Position numbers and translations under genes: made by a program
Notes under the pieces: model-generated
Told to the model about the DNA's origin: nothing
Database searches by the model: none
What the model saw: only the letters and a program-made list of their open reading frames with translations
Source of the DNA: Begonia masoniana
Lineage: Eukaryota > Streptophyta > Magnoliopsida > Cucurbitales > Begoniaceae
Direction: 5' to 3'
Length of the DNA stretch: 64,000 nt
Assembly (NCBI GenBank): GCA_022432975.1
Contig: CM039512.1
Span: forward strand, 41,206,501 to 41,270,500
Part shown: piece after piece, positions 12,003 to 24,903 of the stretch
Layout: every line of letters begins with the position of its first letter
Numbering within the stretch: the stretch's first letter is position 1

Positions 12003-13450
12003 ATCATTCATATTCGTTTCGTTTCGTTTCGTTTCGTTTCATCATTCATATTCGTTTCGTTTCATCATTCATATTCGTTTCGTTTCGTTTCGTTTCATCA
12101 TTCATATTCGTTTCGTTTCGTTTCGTTTCGTTTCGTTTCATCATTCATATTCGTTTCGTTTCATCATTCATATTCGTTTCGTTTCGTTTCATCATTCATA
12201 TTCGTTTCGTTTCGTTTCATCATTCATATTCGTTTCGTTTCGTTTCATCATTCATATTCGTTTCGTTTCGTTTCGTTTCATCATTCATATTCGTTTCGTT
12301 TCGTTTCGTTTCGTTTCGTTTCGTTTCATCATTCATATTCGTTTCGTTTCATCATTCATATTCGTTTCGTTTCATCATTCATATTCGTTTCGTTTCATCA
12401 TTCATATTCGTTTCGTTTCATCATTCATATTCGTTTCGTTTCATCATTCATATTCGTTTCGTTTCGTTTCATCATTCATATTCGTTTCGTTTCGTTTCGT
12501 TTCGTTTCGTTTCATCATTCATATTCGTTTCGTTTCATCATTCATATTCGTTTCGTTTCATCATTCATATTCGTTTCGTTTCATCATTCATATTCGTTTC
12601 GTTTCATCATTCATATTCGTTTCGTTTCATCATTCATATTCGTTTCGTTTCATCATTCATATTCGTTTCGTTTCATCATTCATATTCGTTTCGTTTCATC
12701 ATTCATATTCGTTTCGTTTCGTTTCATCATTCATATTCGTTTCGTTTCATCATTCATATTCGTTTCGTTTCATCATTCATATTCGTTTCGTTTCATCATT
12801 CATATTCGTTTCGTTTCATCATTCATATTCGTTTCGTTTCATCATTCATATTCGTTTCGTTTCATCATTCATATTCGTTTCGTTTCGTTTCATCATTCAT
12901 ATTCGTTTCGTTTCGTTTCATCATTCATATTCGTTTCGTTTCATCATTCATATTCGTTTCGTTTCATCATTCATATTCGTTTCGTTTCATCATTCATATT
13001 CGTTTCGTTTCGTTTCATCATTCATATTCGTTTCGTTTCATCATTCATATTCGTTTCGTTTCATCATTCATATTCGTTTCGTTTCGTTTCATCATTCATA
13101 TTCGTTTCGTTTCATCATTCATATTCGTTTCGTTTCATCATTCATATTCGTTTCGTTTCATCATTCATATTCGTTTCGTTTCATCATTCATATTCGTTTC
13201 GTTTCATCATTCATATTCGTTTCGTTTCGTTTCATCATTCATATTCGTTTCGTTTCATCATTCATATTCGTTTCGTTTCATCATTCATATTCGTTTCGTT
13301 TCATCATTCATATTCGTTTCGTTTCATCATTCATATTCGTTTCGTTTCATCATTCATATTCGTTTCGTTTCATCATTCATATTCGTTTCGTTTCGTTGTT
13401 CATCAATCATTCATATTCGTTTCGTTTCGTTTCATCATTCATATTCTGTT
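12003..13450 (-). repeat. 23-bp minisatellite (TTCGTTTCGTTTCATCATTCATA)n in D1
   Basis: About 1.45 kb of a 23-bp unit, some copies lengthened by extra GTTTC pentamers (28, 33 bp and so on). All forward frames are largely open because the unit has no stops; the resulting 496-codon ORF is not a gene. On the minus strand the unit contains GAATGATGAA, a core shared with the D2 and B arrays. Confidence 0.95.
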
Positions 13451-13499
13451 CGTTTCTATCATACATACATGTAATCCTCTACCAATGGAGGGCGGATTA

Positions 13500-13712
13500 G
13501 TTTCTCCATCTCTAGACGTTCCACATATAAATCTTTACCTGAAGGGTGAACCACTTCCTTCAGATATCATACATTTTCTGGACGTTCCACAATCTACATC
13601 TGAAGGGTGAACCACTTCCCTCAGACACTTTACATTTTCTGGACGTTCCACAATTTACATCTGAGGGTGAACCACTTCCCTCAGACACTTTACATTTTCG
13701 TTTACATCGTTG
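13500..13712. repeat. Tandem GGACGTTCCACA / GGGTGAACCACTTCC repeat in D1
   Basis: Three imperfect copies of a ~60-70 bp unit (GACGTTCCACA, then CTGAAGGGTGAACCACTTCC, then CAGA, then TACATTTTC). Lies in the leader loop beside the 23-bp array. Confidence 0.75.
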
Positions 13713-14189
13713 TCGTTTCTACGTTTAAATCGTGAAATCATATGCTAAAACATTTTCGTGCTTTTTCTAAAACATGATGCATGAGAAATCTATGTACGAC
13801 ATATCATCAAACAATTCACTACATACATGGACATATACTATTCTTAACTAACTTCACAAACAACTAACATTCTAAGCTACCCGACTCATTAATCCCCACA
13901 ATCAGAAAATCATCATCAAAGTAGTAAAGCCTAACGTTGCCACGATGTAGGGCCTTAAGGGCTGGAAACCTAACATCCACTTACCTGGCGTCCTGGTTAT
14001 GCCGAGCACCGTCCGTAAAGTCGTCTCCACCTAAAGCATTTCACAATTAAGAACATTAAAATCGATCCTAATTAAACTAACTTCAAACTTAAACTAATCT
14101 CCTAATTAAGGAAATTCTTTCCTAAAACTTCCATTTTCTCATTCGAGCATAACTAAACTCTCATTTTTTGTGAAAACATCTTAAACTAC

Positions 14190-14197
14190 TATTTATA
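14190..14197 (-). promoter_or_regulatory. Candidate TATA box in LTR D1
   Basis: Minus-strand TATAAATA, conserved at the same place as 40663-40670 in D2, about 210 bp before the donor-like motif. Confidence 0.55.
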
Positions 14198-14951
14198 GCC
14201 TAATCCAAATAAAAACCTAATTAAACGGTCACTAATTTGGGTTCGGTAAAAACCGACATAAAACTTCGAACGCGCGTAACTTTCGCGTCGGTTATCGGAA
14301 TCGAACGATTCCAGCGGCCACATACTCCTCTAATAACCTATTTTAATCTGCCAAAAGGAATTTTAAAACAAATGACCGGAGCTAGGTCAATTTAGGCAAA
14401 ACCCAAACTGCCCCTTTTTCCCCAAAATTTCTCTTTTTGATTTTTCATCAAATTCCATCAATTTCTTCACCAATCGACCATATATACACTCAATTAACCT
14501 AAACTAACCAAAAATCCCGAACTACAAGCAAAACCCGAATCGCCCTAATCGGGCATTCACTGATTTTCGCCCCAAATTGGGCATTCCACGGCCAGCATCA
14601 TAGCCTAGCTAGGGTTGGCAAACCCACGCCGGAAGTGACCGGAATTGGCCGGAGATCGGAGCTCAATCGAGCTCGCCACCAACGGCCACAAATCGAACCA
14701 AAACAAGGGAGAAAAACCGAGCTTACCGTCGGTTCGTGCGCGAGGATGAACCGGAGCCTCACGTCGCCGTTGTCTGGCCGGAGAACGGCGAGAAAATCGC
14801 CGGCGTTTTCGTCGGAGGAGAGCCGCGCTCACGGCCCTCTGTCGTCGGATGTCGTCGGGCGCTCGGGCTCGTCAAAATCAACAGAATGGTTTAACCATTT
14901 TGTTGATTTAAGTATTATATAATAATAATAAAATATAATAATATACTACTA

Positions 14952-15477
<526 letters not shown>

Positions 15478-15830
15478 CCTAATATTATTCCTATTAAACA
15501 TTAACATACCGCTTTGCCTTCCGTAAATCCCGTTAAATCCCGTATATCTCCACAAATTCACATTAATCGTTAGGACTCTAATAACACTTCCTTTTCGTAA
15601 AACGGACTTGATTTACTATTTTTACGAATTAATATACTTAAAAGGCTAAAACGGGAACTCTAGCATTACTCTTCTCGATTTGGGTTTCTAAGATTTCACT
15701 TATTCTTCTACAAATCCCCATAACTTTCTAGGGTCCTAATAAAACTATCCGCTCGCAAAACGGACCTAATTTACTTATTTACGAAAATAGCCTTGGAGCG
15801 GAAACCCAAAAACTCGGGTGTTACAAAAAT

Positions 15831-18800
15831 TGTCACGACCCTAACACTGTACCCTTATTTACCCTTAAATCCCTTCAAACAATCCCCAAGAAAAATAACA
15901 ATATTACCTAGCACGAAACTTCAGAATTCCACTGCGTAGGACACAGGACTAATAGTTTTACTAATTTGATTGAAGAATTAGACGTGGCCAAATGTCGATT
16001 AGACAAGATAATTTGAGTCAACACATAATAAGTTGACCTCGATCAACGCAAAAAAGTGACTCAAAAAAATAATGAACGTAAAATTGGCTAATATTACACA
16101 CATGCTTTGGCTTTGATCTTAGTGTCATTAAAAAATAATAAAATAAAGAATCATGATGTTTAAAATGATCAGGTATGCCATCTCTATCTCCTTCTATTTG
16201 TCAGTGCACACCGGCAACGAATGTAGTCAATAAGTTTGGGGGTATACTTAAATAGTCGATGCTTATACTTCTGTCGTCCATTTAAAAACAAATTATAGTT
16301 CTGAGCTGTTTATTGTGTTAATTTTTTGCTTTCCTTTATTTATTTTTGCATTATTAGTGGTTAGGATAGTAGTTTTTATTTTTATTCGTCTGATGTAGGG
16401 TGACCATGCTAGTGTTTATTTAATAGCTTGGGTTTATGATGAAAACTTATTTGGAAGGAATATAGTTTTGATAATCGTATATATTGCAAATTTAGTTGAA
16501 ATTAACTAAGGTGTTAGATTTGTCTTGACTGTGAATCATCTAAGCACGTAGACTTTGACCATTCAACTACATATGATATGAAACTAATACACTCCTAAAG
16601 CACAAAAAATGACAAAAAAGGAGTTAAGTTATGATATAATGTTTGTTTAATTTTTGATCTGTTAGTATTAAAGTTGTTTCATAGTCAGAATCTATTTAAT
16701 TGACTAAACCATTAAATTTATTCTTTTTTTGTGTGTAAAAAAAAAATAGATAAATAGACAAAAAAAAAAGGATTCACAACTATTTTTTTAATTTTGAGTG
16801 AGCTTTTTGGATACTCAATAAATGTAATACTCTTGGATAAAAGAAAAAAGTATAGAGAAACTTTGTAGCAAGCTATATACATTTAAGTATGCAAAAATCA
16901 ACTATTGAAGTTCCTACTCCATTTTTAATCTTGAGCGAGCTTTTGGTTATTCAATAGAGGAAAAATGCTGAAATAAATTGAGGACATGGGAAGGCACTTA
17001 GCTGCAATTGAGTTCATATAAATAATATAGTTTGAACAATTAGTAACTTTTGTTAATGAATTTGGTGTAGTATAATGAAGTGAAATGAAAAATAAATTAG
17101 ATGTCTAAACTTTATCATTGTGAAAGAGTAATAATGAGCATAAATGTTCATATAATCTAGCTGAATGCATAACGCTTTTCACACACAAAGATTCATTGGT
17201 AAGGGTGTTCAAAACCGAACTGAAAATGTGAACTAGACGGGACCCGATCGATTCGATCGGGACTGGATCAATTTCAAATTTTAGAGAATTCAATTTTATT
17301 TTTTGAGAACCGAGGTTATTAGTTTGGTTTTTGGTTTGATACTTCAAAACTGATACTAACCAGATCGAAATGATTAAATTTGAGGTTTGAAAATTTTTTC
17401 AGACGCATAAGAAACCCGAGCAATATTTTTTTAAAACCCAATTTTGCTAGCAGTAAAAGTATTTGTTTTGTTTTATTTTCTCTACTTGTGTGAAAGTATA
17501 TATTTTGAATAGGATTGAGATTATGCAAGGAAATTTTACTTAAACGAGAAATTAATAATTCATCCATTCATTTCTATAATATTATTGCGCCTTTAAAGTT
17601 ATTTTTGTTAAATTTATATTGATAACAATTTATCTTATATAAAATTAAAAATATATATTATTTTATATTATGAGTTGAGTCGCTTCCAGATCAAGTTTGG
17701 TTCACGTTCCATTTCTATAATAAATATAACGATTTTACTTCTAAAAGTACTTGGATCGATGTAAATCAGTTTGATCAGTTTTATGTAAAACCGAACAAAA
17801 CAGAACCGTGAAGACCACTATTCTTGGTGTTCAATTCTAATATATGAAGTAAAAACTAACTTGTTTGTAATATCTAGAATTTATTGGAATGTTGTATTTT
17901 CTATGCAATTTTGAGGCTTGAAAGTGCTATTGAATAAATATTGGTGATGCTTAGAAGTTTATTTTTGCATTTTTTCTTTCTTTTTTGCTCAAGAACAATC
18001 AATGAAGTAAATATGAGGATGCGATATTTCTCTATCAAAGACTTATTGATGTGTTTCAAAATGAAAAAAGAGGTTAAAACACAAAAACACTCCCAGTTGC
18101 AAATAGTTTTTGGCCGAAAATGGGCTATCTTCCAAAATGCATAACTCTTTCAATAAAGATTCAATGAAGCTTAAATTATAAATTCTTACCCTGGATGTGG
18201 TAAAACTACCCTCCAAAAATCAAGAGTTAACTCGATGGAGATGAAAAGATATGGCTGAAAATGTTAAAGTTGCACTTTCTCAATTCTTTGGCTCTCCTTG
18301 AAGATAAGCTCTCCAACTTGCTATAATGAGAGCTTGTTATGCCCTTGCTGGATGTTCTACCTTAAGGTAAAAGGTAAAAGAATGGTGCAATATAATGGAA
18401 TACAATATACTCACAAAGATGGAAACCAAAACAAACACACAATCATTCAGATATTACTCATCAAGGAGATGCATCTACTTGAAGCTTGAGAGCTCAAGAT
18501 CTCGAATATGAACTTCAGTTTTTCTGTTCAAAATGTGCTGCCAATAGCAGCTCATAAAGGTGGTTTAAATATCGTCTCCCTTTACAAAACTAGGGTTCAA
18601 ATAATCAGCCAAGTGAGTTAGCAAAATGGGGCAACACTCGGCCAAGTGTACAAGCCAGTACAAAAGATGTTTTGCCAATTTTTGCAAAACCCTCCCTCTC
18701 TCTAAAGGTCACTTTCAAGTGGTTCATTCTTCCACAAAACACAGCCACAAATGACCCTTAACTCACACATGTTCCGCCATCATAAGGCATACAAGATAAA

Positions 18801-19563
18801 CTACTAAAAAGACTAAAAAAACATAAATTAAGTTTATTGTTACATTAATTTGTTTCAAGGAAAAACATTAATTCCTTCTTCAAGCTTGGTTCGGTCATGC
18901 GGTTGCTCCCATGTCAACAAGTGAAATGACCTCTCTTTATCTTTTGTACTAGGCTCTAACTACAATTAACCATAAAATATATTACCTGCAAAATGGACAC
19001 ACAAGTTAGTTAAAGTCTTAGCTCGTGACCGAGTGATTGCTCCTCTTAACACATCAATTATTATAACATAAAATTTATAAGAAATTAATATAATAATCTA
19101 AGATTATTTATTAAATCTATTGAAAAAAAGTATAGTTTGTTGTTGACATAGCACTATTATATCGATTTTTAATAGCTTTTTGTAAATTCTTTATGCATTT
19201 AATGTTTTTTTCCAATTTAAATTTAAGGAGATTTAAAAGTCTAAATATATGGGTAAATCATTATTCAAAGAAGATAAAGTCAAATTGAAATATCATAGAT
19301 ACCATATTTTTGAAAATACAAAATTTTAAAGAAAATCTTACCGAATATGCAATTTTAAAGAGAATATTTCCCAAATATTCAGCTGATTTTTGTTAAGTTA
19401 TTAATATTCTCTAATTTATTAAAGGACACATAATCATTAGATCGTGCACAACGGTTGAGTTAGGGGTTTCCTTTTTTTTTTTCAACAGAGCATGCGTTGA
19501 TTTTATAAATACCTATTTTAAAAAGTGTTCTCATATTTTCAATACATATCCTGTCTTTGCAAC
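15831..19563. other. Non-coding interval between D1 and element C
   Basis: No gene recognised; all ORFs are short and unconvincing. It begins with TGTCACGACCCTAACACTG, nearly the inverted terminus of LTR A (about 24 bp), then becomes unfamiliar AT-rich sequence. It may be old host or transposon DNA. Confidence 0.5.
17203..17815. repeat. Possible non-autonomous element rich in AAAACCGAAC motifs
   Basis: GGGTGTTCAAAACCGAAC at the left and GTAAAACCGAAC...ACCGTGAAGACC at the right resemble the CCGAAC-rich ends of some dispersed plant repeats. Terminal inverted repeats and a clear TSD were not seen. Weak call. Confidence 0.25.
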
Positions 19564-19568
19564 ATACT
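19564..19568. other. Target-site duplication of element C (ATACT; right copy ATACC)
   Basis: ATACT before the left LTR end and ATACC at 46600-46604 after the right end; four of five bases match, so one copy has probably mutated. Confidence 0.7.
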
Positions 19569-19896
19569 TGTAACGCCCCGAGTTTTCTAAACTCAGTTCG
19601 TTACTCATAAACCCGAACATAATTAGGAAATTTTGGACCAAACTTAAAATTTCACTTGAAAGTCAAAACTCGATGTTCACTGAAACCACAACGTTAAAAT
19701 TCACAGCAGAAAAATCATTTGAAAACAAGCAGAGGTTAAACGGGGTTGTAAATCAATATTTGGAAATATCAATTAAAATAGTAGGAATTGGTTCGACCAA
19801 GACTTAAGTGTGGAAACATGAAAATTGTAAAAGTCAAACGCATCTGCCGCTAGACAAGGTCAACAAAAAAAGAAATAAACTAAAGACTTCCACCGA

Positions 19897-20022
19897 TGAC
19901 GTCAGCCGGAAGAATCACTCTTCCAACTTCAGCCGATGACGTCAGCCGGAAGAATCACTCTTCCAATTTCAGCCGATCGCAAAACGACAAGTTTTTGCTA
20001 CTCGCATCTATCGATGACGTCA
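19897..20022. promoter_or_regulatory. Three TGACGTCA palindromes in LTR C
   Basis: Perfect TGACGTCA at 19897-19904, 19937-19944 and 20015-20022. TGACG is the known core for plant TGA-type bZIP factors. Two of the three are kept in the 5' LTR (44840-44847 and 44880-44887). Function is inference. Confidence 0.5.
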
Positions 20023-20686
20023 GCTAGATGAATCTTCCATCCAGCCTCTGCCGATCACAAAACGGCAACTATACTTACTCGCATCTTCCGGTAGATAAAA
20101 TACTCGACATCATCCGGTTACAAAACGACAAAAGACTTTTACCTTCATCATCCGATGGATAAATTACTCGACATCATCCGGTTACAAAATGACAAATTTT
20201 CTACTTATATCTTCCGATGGCTTCCACTGAAGACATCATCCGATGACTTTACTGAAGACATCATCCGATGGCTTTACTGAAGACATCTTCCGATAGTCAA
20301 CAGAACAACAACTTTATATAGCAGCTCATCGAGCATTTTCTCTCTAAACAAAGAAAGCTCTGACTACCAAAAGAATTTGAGCATTTTACTAAAAATCGTT
20401 CAAAACTATTTAAATTCGTGTATTACTCCAAACTTTAGTAAACACCACTATTAAATCCAACAGAGTATCATTATCAGAAAAGTCTCAAATTGAATTCAAA
20501 CATCAAAACTACCACTGTCATAGAAACTCGCAACATACTTAAATTGAATCATAGTTCACTAAACCTTCTCATCCACTGACACCAGTTAAACCGCCCCATC
20601 AGTTGCCAAATTGTTACATAGATGCACTCCTCCAACCAGACTAGTCCTCAACAAACTCTGTGAACACACCTGTTGACACTTGTTCA

Positions 20687-21167
20687 CCTACATCACAAAA
20701 CTCATCTATTAGCCTAATGCTAAGTAAGTTAAGCAATAATGAAATGTAATGCTGAAACATAAGTTCCTAAATATGCAGTTTCTACTTTCTCATCTCAATT
20801 GCATATGCATCGTTTCTGATCTGATCCCCCTGTGAAATTGGGAGTTGGATCACTTCTCCCAAAGTCATACATCCTCTCTCTTGATTAAGGGGTGAATTAG
20901 TTCCCTTAACAAACTGATCTGATCCCCTTGTGAAATTGGGGTTTGGATCATTTCCCCCAAAGTCATACATCCTCTCTCTTGGTTAAGGGACAGATTAGTT
21001 CCCTTAACAACTGTTACAGTCTGTTCATTCCTTACCATGCCATTTCATGTAAATTCATTTTCGCATAAATTTTCAAAATATGATGCATGACATACAAACA
21101 TTAAAACACACATAATCTTACTGTTTTGTGATGTAGGCCCGAAGGCACAAGCAAACTTTACTTACCT
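20687..21167 (-). other. Leader structural unit, 3' LTR of element C
   Basis: Plus-strand positions: CCTACATCACAAAAC 20687-20701 (P3'), H2 TTAGC-loop-GCTAA 20709-20723, GTTTTGTGATGTAGG 21123-21137 (P5'), H1 GCC-CGAA-GGC 21137-21146 (minus-strand loop TTCG closed by C-G), donor complement ACTTACCT 21160-21167. P5' and P3' are perfectly complementary over 15 nt, the longest perfect match in the window. Confidence 0.75.
20818..21008. repeat. Two-copy ~97-bp tandem repeat in LTR C
   Basis: TGATCTGATCCCC...CCCAAAGTCATACATCCTCTCTCTTG...TTAGTTCCCTTAAC occurs twice, starting at 20818 and 20915. Lies in the leader loop; also present in the 5' LTR (about 45750-45945). Confidence 0.85.
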
Positions 21168-21666
21168 GGTCTCCTGGAAATCGCTCGGCTGTAAGCCACC
21201 TTAGAAGCTCGCTCACCTAAGTTCATAACAGAACATCAATCAAACCTTCGTTAAACTTTACCAAAAATTAACCAGAAGAACAAGGAAACCAGTTTGGAAC
21301 TCTACTGCTTGCACATTCCCATTTATTCCCCAAGAACCCGAACCTACTCTCATCAATAGCATCCTTGAAATCCTCACATTGTACTCCCTCGGTTATCTAA
21401 CTGCTAAAACACAAGAGAATGAGGAAAACTTACTTAGGTTGAAAGAGAATCCAGCAAGGAAAATCGCCTAGAGAGCTCTACTACTCGAGCTGAAAACCCG
21501 AAGAGGAAAAGTATGAAATGGTGGCGGCTACAGTGCATTAAACCCAACCCTCTTTCCTTAAATAGGTTATCCACTTAAAATTTCTAATTACCCCTTATGC
21601 CCTCGCCTAGTCATCCATTAATTTAAAAGAATAGAGAATTAGTTTGATAAAACCGGGTGTTACAAT

Positions 21667-21681
21667 CTACTCTCCTTAAAA
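21667..21681 (-). other. Polypurine tract of element C
   Basis: Minus-strand CTTTTAAGGAGAGTAGA directly precedes the 3' LTR start TGTAACACCCGG. Confidence 0.7.
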
Positions 21682-21699
21682 GAATTTTGTCCTCAAAAT

Positions 21700-23591
21700 T
21701 CAGTACCTGAATAGTTCTGGATGTTGGTCCATCATGTCTTGCTGACGTTCCCAGGTTGTCTCATCTATGTTCTGGTTATGCCATAAGACTTTCACTAAGG
21801 GAACCTCTTTGTTGCGCAATATCTTCACTGCATAGTCCAGGATCCTTACTGGTTTCTCCTCATAGGTAAGGGTAGGATGAACTTCAACGCCCTGCTTCTC
21901 CACAACATGATATGGATCCCTTATGCACTTCTTCAACAAAGAAACATGGAACACACTGTGTATCCTCTCCATAGAAGCCGGTAGCTGCAACTGATAGGCT
22001 GCTCTCCCAACTCTCTTCAGAATAGTGAATGGTCCAATAAATCTGGGGTTCAACTTGGCTCTCTTCCTGAATCTCACAACTTCTTTAAATGGTGATACCT
22101 TGAGGAAAACTTCATCACCTACTTCAAACTCTAGTTCCCTGCGTCTTCTGTCGGCATAACTTTTCTGCCGGCTTTGAGCTGTTAAGATCCTCTGGCGGAT
22201 GAGGGCAACCTTCTCAACAGTTTGTTGCACAATGTCAGGACTAAGCAACTGTGCTTCACCAACTTCGTCCCAATACAAAGGAGATCTGCACTTTCGTCCA
22301 TACAGTGCTTCATACGGTGCCATACCGATAGTTGCCTGAAAACTGTTATTATAAGAGAATTCTACTAAGGATAGGTACTTGCTCCAGGAACCTTGAAAAT
22401 CTAATATGCATGCACGAAGCATATCCTCTAATGTTTGGATGGTTCTTTCGGACTGTCCATCTGTTTGAGGGTGAAAGGCTGCGCTAAAGTTGAGCTGTGT
22501 ACCCATAGCCTGATGCAAACTCTTCCAAAACTTAGATGTAAATCTAGAGTCTCGGTCTGAAACTATGGTATTTGGAACTCCATGTAACCTAACAATTTCT
22601 TGCACATACAATTCAGCAAGTTGATCCATCGAGTAAGTCACCTTTATTGGTAGAAAATGAGCTGATTTGGTTAGACGGTCAACTATCACCAAATTGCATC
22701 ATGTCCTTTAGTCGTTCTAGGCAATCCTACCACAAAGTCCATCGTTATTTGCTCCCATTTCCATTCGGGAACTGGTAAAGGTTGTAACATTCTAGCAGGT
22801 CTGTGATGCTCAGCTTTAACCTGCTGACAACACAAACATGATCCTACATATTCTGTCACACTTCGTTTCATACTTGGCCACCAATAATGTTGTTTAAGAT
22901 CCTTGTACATCTTTGTACTCCCAGGGTGAACAGAGAACCTGGAAGAGTGTGCTTCAGAAAGAATCTCATCACGAAGTCCTTTAACGGCAGGGACAGACCA
23001 TCTAATTCTAAACTTAAGGATTCCATCAGCAGAATAGTTAAAATCTGTTCTGTCCGTAGATTCCATGCTCAACTTGTACTTGTTACACTTGTCATCATTC
23101 GTCTGAGCTTCCTTTATTTTCTCAAAAATAGTAGGCTTTAAGGTTATGGCTGAGAGTATAGCTGATACACTAGATACTGCTTCTAGATTAAACCTCTAGA
23201 ATTCAGACTCTAAGGCTAATGGTACATCAAGAATCAAGGCTGAGGCTGAAGTTGTCACTCTACTCAAGGCATCTGCCACAACATTTGCTTTGCCAGGATG
23301 GTATTTAATCTCAAAATCATAATCCTTTACAAATTCCAACCATTGACGTTGTCTCATGTTTAATTCCTTCTGTGTAAAGATATATTTCAGACTTTTATGG
23401 TCCGAGAATATATCACAAGTCTGTCCATACAGGTAGTGTCTCCAAATTTTAAGTGTGAATACAACTGCAGCTAATTCCAAGTCATGTGTAGGGTAATTCT
23501 TCTCATGCGTTTTCAACTGCCTAGAGGCATAAGCTATTACCTTTCCCTCTTGCATCAAGACACAGCCAAGTCCAATCTTGGATGCATCACA
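21700..23591 (-). pseudogene. pol of element C, part 4 (RNase H, integrase, chromodomain-like tail)
   Basis: Reads from CDASKIGLG at the TCACA site through RNase H (about 23240-23590), the integrase HHCC finger (VHPGSTKMY...CCQQVKAEH, about 22815-22940), the DDE core ([28 protein letters not shown]) and the GPFTIL module (about 22030), ending in a chromodomain-like [13 protein letters not shown]...HPELFRY tail. Broken by a stop at 23196-23198 after RNase H and by a single-base loss near 22692, just after GHDAIW. Confidence 0.92.
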
Positions 23592-23742
23592 TGTAACACC
23601 CGACATTTTCAGCCAGGTGATTTTCTTAACGGAATTAACTGTCACCTTTATTGTTGATCTTCAATTTAAATTTTAACGCCTAAGCTTATTTGGTTTCTAT
23701 TTGTGTGGTGGCAAAATCGTAATTAAGAGGGATTTTATTTAG

Positions 23743-23749
23743 TATAAAA
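23743..23749 (+). promoter_or_regulatory. Candidate TATA box in LTR B2
   Basis: TATAAAA about 150 bp into the LTR, at the position equivalent to TATATAAA in element B. Confidence 0.5.
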
Positions 23750-24290
23750 AAAAATGGAAACCTTAAACCTCACTTAAACCCCACTGTAGCCGACATTCTC
23801 TCTCGGAGATTCCCGTGCTTCCAGAGCTCTTTCTCTGCTGGCGACTCCTTTTTTGGCGGTCGATTCCTCCAGCCTCCACTCCGATAACCTACATTTGAGG
23901 TAAGATTTAGACAATGTAGTTGCTGAGTAATTATTTGGAACTCTGTTTTTAGCTAGAACCCAATGTTTCAAGATTCTTCAATGGCCGAATAATAGGAACA
24001 TTTATAATCGGTGTTTGGTAATAGCATTCCTGATTCGAATCTGGACTTTAAGATAACCGATTGGAACTGGTGGTTAAGTTTAACTAGGCTATTTTAGATT
24101 TTGGAAACTTAGTCCACACACAAGGTGCTCGGCTGAAAGGACTCAGGAATACATATTCTATGATGACATTTAGTTAGGATTTTTCTAACTTTGATTTCAG
24201 AATATTTAGGATCTATTTTTAACTCTGAGATGTTAAATGATATCAGGTGAAGAAGTTTAAAGTGTAGTGCACGAATTTGCTAAGGAAGCT

Positions 24291-24903
24291 AGGTAAGTGA
24301 ATGTATTAAGATTTCCGGCCATTAGGGCCCTACATCTTAAGGGTACTAAATTAGTTATGTGTTTGATATTTGTTTTAAGTTAGTAAGACGGTTTGTACTT
24401 GGATGATTTACGGATGTTTGAGAACTATGTTATGTGATGTTCTGATAGAGTCTATGAAGTCAACTGTCTAGTATGATATTTTTCATAGTCTGATGATTTA
24501 AGAACATTCATGTCATGCATCATGATTTACTTCTCAAGCATATGAAAATGATTTATGGGCATGTTTTCCCCCATGAACAAGATATGAGAATGAATATAAA
24601 ACTTATACAACCGGATTAAGTGAGGGTTGGGGCGGTTTGGCGTATGTCACTGTTCAAAGAGAAGGACCATGAATACGGCCCGAGAGGGACTATGTACACT
24701 TGCACTGTCATCCCCCCTTTACGGTACAAATCCTCCCTTAATCCATATGATGAAAGTGATGAGCAAGAACACGAATAAGAACAAGAAAAGAGCATGAAAT
24801 GAACATGATCATGATTTTCTTGCAACTATGCATTCACGTATACATGTTAGTATTGCATTCCTTACTAAGCATTAGGCTTATAGTTTAAACCTTATGATGT
24901 AGG
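24291..24903 (+). other. Leader structural unit, LTR B2
   Basis: Donor-like AGGTAAGT 24291-24298; H1 arms GGCC 24317-24320 and GGCC 24326-24329; P5' CCTACATC 24329-24336; H2 TAAGC-loop-GCTTA 24866-24880; P3' GATGTAGG 24896-24903. The loop has no clear array here. Confidence 0.65.

Larger units (their letters stand above)
11902..13986 (-). other. Leader structural unit, LTR D1
   Basis: Plus-strand positions: P3' CCTACATCAT 11902-11911; H2 TAAGC-loop-GCTTA 11925-11939; P5' ACGATGTAGG 13942-13951; H1 GCC-TTAAG-GGC 13952-13962; donor complement ACTTACCT 13979-13986. Arms pair over 10 positions with one G-U. The loop is about 2 kb because it contains the 23-bp array. Confidence 0.7.
19569..21664 (-). 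repeat. 3' LTR of element C
   Basis: 2,096 bp; minus strand starts TGTAACACCCGGTTTT and ends CGGGGCGTTACA. Highly similar to the 5' LTR (44512-46599). Contains TGACGTCA palindromes, repeated TCATCCG motifs, a two-copy ~97-bp repeat (20818-21008) and the leader structural unit. Confidence 0.92.

Noticed and set aside
11984..13474. 496-codon ORF rich in Phe, His and Ser
   Set aside because: Translation of the 23-bp minisatellite with frame cycling; not a gene.
14605..14922. GC-rich ORFs near 14605-14922 and 39937-40385
   Set aside because: The same CpG-rich part of LTR D in both copies; ORFs differ in length and frame between copies, so not coding.
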